A stretch of DNA of 45,881 nucleotides from the NCBI GenBank assembly GCA_023270185.1, contig JAGLCY010000085.1, positions 1-45,881 of the forward strand. Direction: 5' to 3'. Origin of the DNA: Candidatus Krumholzibacteriia bacterium. GTDB taxonomy: Bacteria; Krumholzibacteriota; Krumholzibacteriia; LZORAL124-64-63. Position 1 is the first letter of the stretch; each line of letters begins with the position of its first letter. Position numbers and translations under genes: made by a program. The notes beneath the pieces are model-generated. The model searched no databases, was not told where the DNA came from, and saw only the letters and a list, made by a program, of their open reading frames with translations. Positions 40,694 to 45,881 of this stretch are shown here, piece after piece.

Positions 40694-41416
40694 TCAGCCG
40701 TCCCCGCCGAACATGAACTTGACGCCCGCCTTGACGATGTAGCCCGTGTAATCCAAAGCGATTGGCGTGCCATCTTCCTTCAGGGCCGGCCGGTTTTCGA
40801 CCTTGAAGTCATCGATTTCCGCGCTCCGCCAGCCGACAGTCAGTTCGATGGATGTCGATCCGCCCACCGCGAATTCGACCAGGCCCATGGCTTCCAGGGC
40901 CAACCCCGAAGATCCCGTAATCTCGCCTTGCCCCCAGTTGACATTGTTTTCGCCCGTTATCTCTACATCGCCGACGGGAAAAATCAGGCCCAGCCCCGCC
41001 GCGCCCCCGAGGGCCCAGCGACCGGTGCGCAACGGCGTCCAGTACAGGTGGGTCATGAAAAGATTGGCGCGCAGGTTGAGGTCGGCGGTTATGTCGACGT
41101 CGGTGCCCTTGACGCTCGCGTACTGATTATCCCAGGAAAAGCCCAAAGACAATTCGGGTGACATGTCGTAACCCAGGTGGAAGGACAGGGAAAAGCCGGA
41201 ATCCAGATCGGGAAAATTGTATCCGTTGACCGTTTGGTCGTAAAAACGGAAATCGCCGTCGTTGATGTCGCCCATGGCCATGCCGCTGACACCGCCGGCC
41301 GCCTTGAACCAGCCGCCGGCTGAGACCGGGGTCGATCCGCTGACCAGGAACACAAGAACGGTCGCGGCAATCAGCAGAATCCACGCGGGTTTGTCTGTCG
41401 ATTGATGGTTGATCAC
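40694..41416 (-). CDS. Outer-membrane beta-barrel protein, small
   Basis: A 240-residue exported protein. The signal peptide (about 10-33, ILLIAATVLVFLVSGSTPVSAGG) is followed by eight to ten predicted amphipathic strands (LSFHLGYDMSPELSLGFSWD, WALGGAAGLGLIFPVGDVEI, SIELTVGWRSAEI). It resembles OmpW/OmpA-type eight-stranded porin-like proteins in size. It ends KFMFGGDG, so the usual terminal aromatic is slightly internal. Function unknown. The start is GTG 41416 with GGGAGG five bases upstream. It is divergent from the coiled-coil protein gene and convergent, end to end, with metG. Confidence 0.75.
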   Translation of the reverse strand: MINHQSTDKPAWILLIAATVLVFLVSGSTPVSAGGWFKAAGGVSGMAMGDINDGDFRFYDQTVNGYNFPDLDSGFSLSFHLGYDMSPELSLGFSWDNQYASVKGTDVDITADLNLRANLFMTHLYWTPLRTGRWALGGAAGLGLIFPVGDVEITGENNVNWGQGEITGSSGLALEAMGLVEFAVGGSTSIELTVGWRSAEIDDFKVENRPALKEDGTPIALDYTGYIVKAGVKFMFGGDG

Positions 41417-41578
41417 GCCTGCCTCCCAAAAAAAATCATGATTTTACTGAATTCCAGAGCTATTTGAGCCGATATGATACTAACACGCCCAAATCGGGGC
41501 CAGCAACATTGATTGGAACAACTTCCGGACTCGAACCGGTTAGCGGCAATATTTTGCCTGAACATGCAAGGATGGATC

Positions 41579-42211
41579 ATGAATAAGACCGCCCTGAAAA
41601 TCGCGGCGTTGGCGATCTGCCTGACGGTCACCGCGGGTATCGCCGTTGAATCCCTGGCCGACGAGTTGGAGGATATCGAAACTCGCGACCTGGAAAGCCA
41701 CCTGCGCAAGACCAGCAAAGAGCTGAAGACCATGAAGAACCTGGAGAAGAAACTGGAATCGGCCGGCCGGCAGTCTTCGAACACCGCCCGGAAGTCGACC
41801 ATCGATAACATCCAGGATCACATGGGCAGCTGCATTCTCAGGCGTGAAGACGACCTGGGACAGGATCACACCATCAAGCAGCACGGCGAAACGGTGACCC
41901 ATGGCACCACATCGGCTGCCGAAGTGGGCGCCCCCGTGGGCACCAGCAGAGCCAAGACTTCCCTGAACTTCAAGGAAGGCATCGCCGGTCTCCGGCTGCG
42001 CCAGCTGTCCCGTATGCAGTCGATCTTTGTTTCGGCCAAACACAACAAGCAGCCGGCCATCGAGAAACAGGGTGAATCACTGGATCGTTACACGACCCAG
42101 GTGGTCAAGTTCAGGAAAGAGCTCGAAACAAGCATCAGCATCCTGGAAACCGAACTGGAAAAACGGGCCCGGGAACAGGAAATGAAAAAGGAACAGTTAC
42201 ACGGAAACTGA
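41579..42211 (+). CDS. Exported coiled-coil protein of unknown function
   Basis: A 210-residue protein. A signal peptide (residues 1-27, ALKIAALAICLTVTAGIAVESLA) is followed by highly charged helices. Residues 30-60 (LEDIETRDLESHLRKTSKEL, NLEKKLESAGRQ) and 165-210 (LDRYTTQVVKFRKELETSIS, LETELEKRAREQEMKK) read as coiled coils. The centre holds one Cys (MGSCILRR) and a His/Thr-rich part (HTIKQHGETVTHGTTSA). I do not recognise the family. A periplasmic structural or adaptor role is possible. Start: ATG 41579 with AAGGATGG upstream; the open frame to 41513 is ignored because the signal peptide starts here. A GC-rich hairpin at 42243-42267 may end the transcript. Confidence 0.75.
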   Translation: MNKTALKIAALAICLTVTAGIAVESLADELEDIETRDLESHLRKTSKELKTMKNLEKKLESAGRQSSNTARKSTIDNIQDHMGSCILRREDDLGQDHTIKQHGETVTHGTTSAAEVGAPVGTSRAKTSLNFKEGIAGLRLRQLSRMQSIFVSAKHNKQPAIEKQGESLDRYTTQVVKFRKELETSISILETELEKRAREQEMKKEQLHGN

Positions 42212-42227
42212 TCCGCGGGATTGTTTC

Positions 42228-42609
42228 CTACCTGGAAGAGTCGAAGGCCGCCTTACGGGCGGCCTTCTGCATACTGTCGTGTTCAGCGGATGTCAGGGCC
42301 AGAAGCTCCACCGCCTGTTGGTATTCACCCTCCAGGTCCAGGCCGAACAGGGAACGGTCATCCGTATTCAGGCAACAGGGCACCCCGGCGTCCAGGAAGG
42401 TCCGCAGGGGTGCGCAACAGGGAAGTGACGTGTTTGAAGAGTTCGAGAAAACCGTGGAATCCATCAAAGCGGTAAGCGCCGCCGTCCTTGGTCAGACAGG
42501 CGGCCGGCAGGCCCGGTTGGCCGTATTTTTCAGCCAGAAGGATCAGCCGGGCGGGAGTGACTGATCCTTCCAGATGCGTATGAAGTTCGACCCTCCCTTT
42601 CGGGATCAT
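42228..42609 (-). pseudogene. Adenosine deaminase remnant with internal deletion and frameshift
   Basis: Two pieces of one adenosine deaminase lie next to each other in different frames. The N-terminal piece starts at ATG 42609: IPKGRVELHTHLEGSVTP with the metal-binding HTH, then FHGFLELFKHVTSLL to about 42415. The C-terminal piece reads PLRTFLDAGVPCCLNTDDRSLFGL with the metal-ligand Asp region, then LEGEYQQAVELLAL to the stop at 42228. The middle of a normal protein of about 340 residues, roughly 190-210 residues with the catalytic Glu and two His, is absent. The junction is near 42400-42425. The ATG still overlaps the stop of the upstream FG-GAP gene (ATGA), so the intact gene was probably in that operon. 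It would have deaminated adenosine. Confidence 0.85.
42243..42267 (+). terminator. GC-rich hairpin, possible terminator of the coiled-coil protein gene
   Basis: GAAGGCCGCC and GGCGGCCTTC form a perfect ten-pair stem with a five-base loop, 31 bases after the plus-strand stop at 42211. There is no T run, so termination is uncertain. It lies within the C-terminal codons of the deaminase remnant. Confidence 0.45.
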
Positions 42610-44675
42610 CGGGCCAGGACCACCCTCTGGTTCAGGGCCTTTTCGCCATTCTCCAGGCGAATGAGATACAGACCGGAAGCCGCCGCGGCGCCCGATATGG
42701 TTCGTCCGTTCCAGATCATGTGCTGCCAGTCGCCGGTGCCCGGACCCTGGTAAAGCTCGCTCACCAGACGGCCGCGCAGATCCATGATCCGCACGCTGAT
42801 GTTCTCGGTGGGCGCGGCGCGGAAACGTATCGTCACCGCGGGATTGGCCGGGTTGGGCCATGCCGGATCCAGAGCCAGCAGGGAACCGAAATTCAGATGT
42901 GTGGACAGATCACCGGGTCCGTCCAGGGATTCCATCGCGAAGACAAAACCATCACCGGTAACGGCATTCAGCGAGTAGCTGAGACTGACGGCGTTGGCGT
43001 AAGTCTCCACAGGGACCTGATCGAGGTAGGTGAACCCGTCACCGCTTATCGACAAGATGCCCGGGACCTCCCCTTGACCCCACTGGGCCTGTCCGGCCCA
43101 GATCGCGGTCTCATCGAGCAGACCGCCCTGGCCATCGCGCACCTGGCGGAACAATTGGACATCGCCGAACTGGTCCGAAGACAGGGCGAATGAAAAGGAA
43201 AGCCGGACGACGTCCGCGGCGCCGGTCCCGGCCCAGGTCGCGGTCCAGAAGGAGAAGAACGACGGCACCACGTCGGTGGAAGAATCCTGCAGGTGGATGA
43301 AACCGGTCACCGCATCGTTCATCTTGTTACCTTCGGGGGCACCGACCGCAAGATCCCAGTCCCCGTCTCCGTCGAAATCACCGGCGGAGGCCACGGCCCA
43401 CCCGTAGTGATCGTTGGCTTCGGCACCGGGTTTCATGGGCACATTGCCCTTGAACTCCAGATCCTTGGCGCTGGTTGCGAGACTGCCGCCTTCGAAAATA
43501 TAGGCTCTGCCGCAATTCGCGGCGGGCAGGTTGTGGAAAGGCGCGCCGACCAGGACATCATCGGCGAAGTTCAGCGTGAAATCCCAGATTCGGTCCAGGG
43601 AATAACCGAAATTATCGCCCGCGACCTCGCCCAGGACATAACGGTCGCCCGTTGTGGAGGGGCCGGACGCGCTGCCGTAAACGATTTCGACCCGGCCCGC
43701 GGCCAAGCCGCCGTTATTGTTGAAGGGTCCGCCAATGGCCAGGTCCGTATGAGTGTCCCCTCCCCAATCACCCACACCACGAACCGCGAATCCGTATTGG
43801 CTACCGGGAGCGATGCCGCCGCATTGGATCTCATGATCAACCTTGTCATCGGGAATGATATCGCCTTCGTAGACATAGACCGCCCCGGCGTCCAGGCCAC
43901 CGTGCGTATCGTTCCACGGAGCTCCAACCGCAACGCAATCATCCCCATCCAGGAAATCACCGGCGTCGGTCACCGACCAGCCGAAGGCGTCATTGGAAAA
44001 TTCACCCGTCAACTTCGTCGCGTCGGCCAGATCCGTGCTCACACCGTCCTTGTGTCCGTAGATGACATAGGCGCTGCCCGCGCGGCCGGGTGACGCCACG
44101 TCAAGGGCGGGAGCACCGACGATGAAATCGGCCACGCCGTCGTTGTTGAAATCACCGGCGGCGGAGATCGAATACCCGAAATTGTCTCCCCCTGTTTCGC
44201 CGATGATTCCCACGGGTGTGATCGACGAGAGATCGCTATTGCCGTAAAAAACATAAACCTTGCCCTTGGTGGATCCGTCTTCATCGGAGTCCGGAGCCCC
44301 CACGGCCCAATCAGGCACATTGTCATCGTTCACGTCGCCGATCCGGGCCACGGCAAAGCCGAACTTCTCCTCGTTCACACCGGTCCACACGAAGTCGGCT
44401 TCAACGGTCAGTTCCTTGTTGCCGAGCCATATGTGTACGGCCCCATGATTTCCACCGTTCGGCGCGCCAGGCGCACCAACCAGGAACTCCCAGCGCAGAT
44501 CCCCGTTCAAATCCTCCAGTTCGGTCATCGCCGCTCCAAAGAGCGTCCCTCCGGACCCGGTCTCGTCAGTCAGGTGAACCGCGCCCCAGGCGGGCACCAC
44601 CAGAACCAGCAAGGCACCAAAAAGAACCATGGGAAAGAACACGGCACGCCAGTTGCTTGTTTGATTCGTAAACAA
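42606..44675 (-). CDS. Secreted FG-GAP repeat protein with FlgD-Ig/type-IX-like tail
   Basis: A 689-residue exported protein. After the signal peptide (about 10-32, FFPMVLFGALLVLVVPAWGA), residues 40-460 hold about seven FG-GAP (integrin-alpha-like) repeats. They show FGFAVARIGDVNDDNVPDWAVGAPD, FGYSISAAGDFNNDGVADFIVGAPA and YGWAVASAGDFDGDGDWDLAVGAPE, each with a calcium-binding-like DxDxDxxxD loop, forming a beta-propeller. A beta domain spans about 475-600. The last 85 residues (AWPNPANPAVTIRF, VRIMDLRGRLVSEL, ASGLYLIRLENGEKA) are a FlgD-Ig/type-IX-like sorting tail. A surface adhesin or scaffold role is likely. The start is TTG 44675, seven bases after GGAGG (44687-44683). It is coupled to the deaminase remnant by an ATGA overlap. 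Confidence 0.88.
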   Translation of the reverse strand: MFTNQTSNWRAVFFPMVLFGALLVLVVPAWGAVHLTDETGSGGTLFGAAMTELEDLNGDLRWEFLVGAPGAPNGGNHGAVHIWLGNKELTVEADFVWTGVNEEKFGFAVARIGDVNDDNVPDWAVGAPDSDEDGSTKGKVYVFYGNSDLSSITPVGIIGETGGDNFGYSISAAGDFNNDGVADFIVGAPALDVASPGRAGSAYVIYGHKDGVSTDLADATKLTGEFSNDAFGWSVTDAGDFLDGDDCVAVGAPWNDTHGGLDAGAVYVYEGDIIPDDKVDHEIQCGGIAPGSQYGFAVRGVGDWGGDTHTDLAIGGPFNNNGGLAAGRVEIVYGSASGPSTTGDRYVLGEVAGDNFGYSLDRIWDFTLNFADDVLVGAPFHNLPAANCGRAYIFEGGSLATSAKDLEFKGNVPMKPGAEANDHYGWAVASAGDFDGDGDWDLAVGAPEGNKMNDAVTGFIHLQDSSTDVVPSFFSFWTATWAGTGAADVVRLSFSFALSSDQFGDVQLFRQVRDGQGGLLDETAIWAGQAQWGQGEVPGILSISGDGFTYLDQVPVETYANAVSLSYSLNAVTGDGFVFAMESLDGPGDLSTHLNFGSLLALDPAWPNPANPAVTIRFRAAPTENISVRIMDLRGRLVSELYQGPGTGDWQHMIWNGRTISGAAAASGLYLIRLENGEKALNQRVVLAR

Positions 44676-44912
44676 CGCAAAACCTCCAAATCAATACAGG
44701 ACGCCCCGGAAACCGGACAAAAGATCAAAAGTTCCGTATCCAGGTCAGGCTTTCTGCAATGGATAGAGTAATGATAGCACGGACCGACCCTTGATTGACA
44801 GGCACAAGAGCATTTTCTGGACAAGAAAACCCTTGCTTCCAGCAGGTAGCATGATGCAATTTTGGCCCATTGAAACCCTTCACCGCATGGTGGCTATCCC
44901 GGAGGACGGATC

Positions 44913-45881
44913 CTGACTCCCATCGACCAGAGCAATAAACCGACCAGGTTCGCCATGCCGACCATGGCCGTCGTGGGCTTGGCCTTGCTCATCTGGGGCA
45001 TCACCAGCCTGAATTCCGCCGAACGATCATCCCAACAGGAATATGGAATGGGCGGTCCGGAAGAACCACCCCTGGCCATTGCCATGACTTCGGACGGGTT
45101 GCCCCCGGCGGGCAGCATCGACCTCGACCGGGACTGGTCCTTCGGATCCTACGTCGTCCAGTCACCCGGTCCGGGCCTGGCCACCGGTGAACTCGGTCCC
45201 GTGTACCGACCCGACCATGGTCCACAGGAAATGCGAATCGGCAGGGGGATGACCTTCTACGAATCCCTGGCCGCCCGCGGCGTCGGCCACGAAGACATCA
45301 TGACCCTGGTCGATGCCTGCAAATCCTTCCGCAACCTGCGCAATGTCCGAACCGGTGAACTGTTCCGTATCCACATCACACCCGACGGCGGACTGCGCTC
45401 GCTGGGTTTCGACATGGACAATGAAAGTTATGTGACCTGGAGGCGCGAAAGCGACACATACATCCGTGAGGACGGCAACTATCCCGTCGAGTATCGTCTC
45501 AAGGGAGTCACCGGAACCATCGAAACGTCCCTCTACGAAAGTCTCCAGAAAATGGGCGCGCCTTTGACCCTGGCTCCAAAAATGAACGACATCCTGGGCT
45601 GGGACATCGATTTCAACAGGGATCTGCGCAAGGGCGACACTTTCCGCATCCTTTACGACGAGGTCTGGAAAGAGGACGAACTGGTTCGCACCGGATCGAT
45701 CAAGGCCCTGGAAATCGTCAACCGCGGCAAAGTGAAACGGGCTGTGCGGTTCACCTCTGACGGTGGCCGCCCCGGGTATTTTGATCCCGACGGGAACAAT
45801 ATGCAGAAGCAGTTGATGCGGGCGCCTCTGGAATATTCCCGGATCAGCAGCAATTATTCTCTCCGGCGTTTCCACCCCGTA
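44913..45881 (+). CDS. M23-type peptidoglycan peptidase (MepM-like), C-terminus cut by window edge
   Basis: An open frame runs to the window edge with no stop. A membrane span or signal (MAVVGLALLIWGITSL) is followed by a LysM/OapA-like region (MRIGRGMTFYESLAARGVGHEDIMTLVDACKSFRNLRN) and a beta domain (ETSLYESLQKMGAP, LGWDIDFNRDLRKGD). The last visible residues, MRAPLEYSRISSNYSLRRFHPV, are the entry into the M23 zinc peptidase domain (as in MepM/YebA). The catalytic HxH lies beyond the edge. The family cleaves peptidoglycan cross-links in the periplasm. The start is uncertain. CTG 44913 lies seven bases after GGAGG and would give xTPIDQSNKPTRFAMPTM. The first ATG, 44955, has only a weak AGG site. 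Confidence 0.82.
   Translation, partial: MTPIDQSNKPTRFAMPTMAVVGLALLIWGITSLNSAERSSQQEYGMGGPEEPPLAIAMTSDGLPPAGSIDLDRDWSFGSYVVQSPGPGLATGELGPVYRPDHGPQEMRIGRGMTFYESLAARGVGHEDIMTLVDACKSFRNLRNVRTGELFRIHITPDGGLRSLGFDMDNESYVTWRRESDTYIREDGNYPVEYRLKGVTGTIETSLYESLQKMGAPLTLAPKMNDILGWDIDFNRDLRKGDTFRILYDEVWKEDELVRTGSIKALEIVNRGKVKRAVRFTSDGGRPGYFDPDGNNMQKQLMRAPLEYSRISSNYSLRRFHPV

Noticed and set aside
41515-41545. tRNA-like T-arm (minus strand ACCGG-TTCGAGT-CCGG) before the coiled-coil protein gene
   Set aside because: No acceptor stem, D-arm or anticodon arm can be built around it, and there is no matching 5' half; it is a chance match.
41541-41560. Sigma-54-like GGCAATATTTTGCC before the coiled-coil protein gene
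   Set aside because: GG and GC are separated by nine bases instead of ten and the -24 element is poor.
1-45881. CRISPR arrays, insertion sequences, rRNA genes, prophage modules
   Set aside because: No regularly spaced repeats, transposase or integrase motifs, or rRNA segments were seen on either strand.

Overview
This window looks like a fragment of a Gram-negative, GC-rich genome from the FCB side of the bacterial tree. Krumholzibacteriota/Eisenbacteria-like lineages are my best guess, but the sequence alone does not fix the phylum. The reasons are a PorV-like outer-membrane protein, secreted proteins ending in FlgD-Ig/type-IX-like tail domains (22941-26855 and 42606-44675), an FG-GAP surface protein, several outer-membrane barrels, and a heptosyltransferase-family enzyme. 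Coding density is high. Many neighbours share 4-base stop/start overlaps (ATGA, GTGA, TTGA), and GTG and TTG starts are common.

Layout, left to right. 1-758: 3'-truncated HNH-endonuclease-family gene (minus). 1041-9651: eight-gene minus-strand run (threonine aldolase, trkA, trkH, nadE, rsmI, a CDP-alcohol phosphatidyltransferase of inositol-phosphate-synthase type, tmk, S41 protease) closed by a terminator at 988. 9683-10900: an HU gene and a divergent small lipoprotein gene with a textbook sigma-54 promoter and a structured leader. 11016-13984: minus operon rsgA, glycosyltransferase 9, site-2 protease; rsgA seems to start at ATC. 14133-14936: EIIA(Ntr)-like protein and a zinc-ribbon protein. 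14958-16208: a solitary Clp-type AAA+ module with an IGF loop.

16278-26855 is a five-gene minus operon with one clear terminator: a large lamin-tail-domain surface protein, a PorV-like protein, a barrel protein with two ComEA-like helix-hairpin-helix units, a FadL/PorV-superfamily barrel, and a secreted 5'-nucleotidase. Together these suggest a cell-surface system for handling DNA or nucleotides. I know of no described system with this composition.

27028-29546: minus operon STAS protein, NUDIX hydrolase, Mrp ATPase, second EIIA-like protein. 29668-31086: fused Memo/AMMECR1 protein. 31208-35544 is the second standout. It holds a serine-palmitoyltransferase-like enzyme, a GNAT-fold protein of the bacterial ceramide synthase type, an NAD-dependent epimerase/reductase and an AUR1-like PAP2 enzyme, with the last three translationally coupled. 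I read it as a ceramide/phosphosphingolipid operon. With the inositol-type phosphatidyltransferase at 3557 it hints at inositol phosphorylceramide.

35628-45881: FmdB-type zinc ribbon, a 27-residue membrane peptide, an SDR protein lacking the normal catalytic residues, a membrane-anchored M61-like protease, a 152-base element with 40-base inverted arms, metG, a barrel protein, an exported coiled-coil protein, an adenosine deaminase remnant with an internal deletion, an FG-GAP protein, and the start of an M23 peptidase. I saw no tRNA, rRNA, CRISPR array or insertion sequence.
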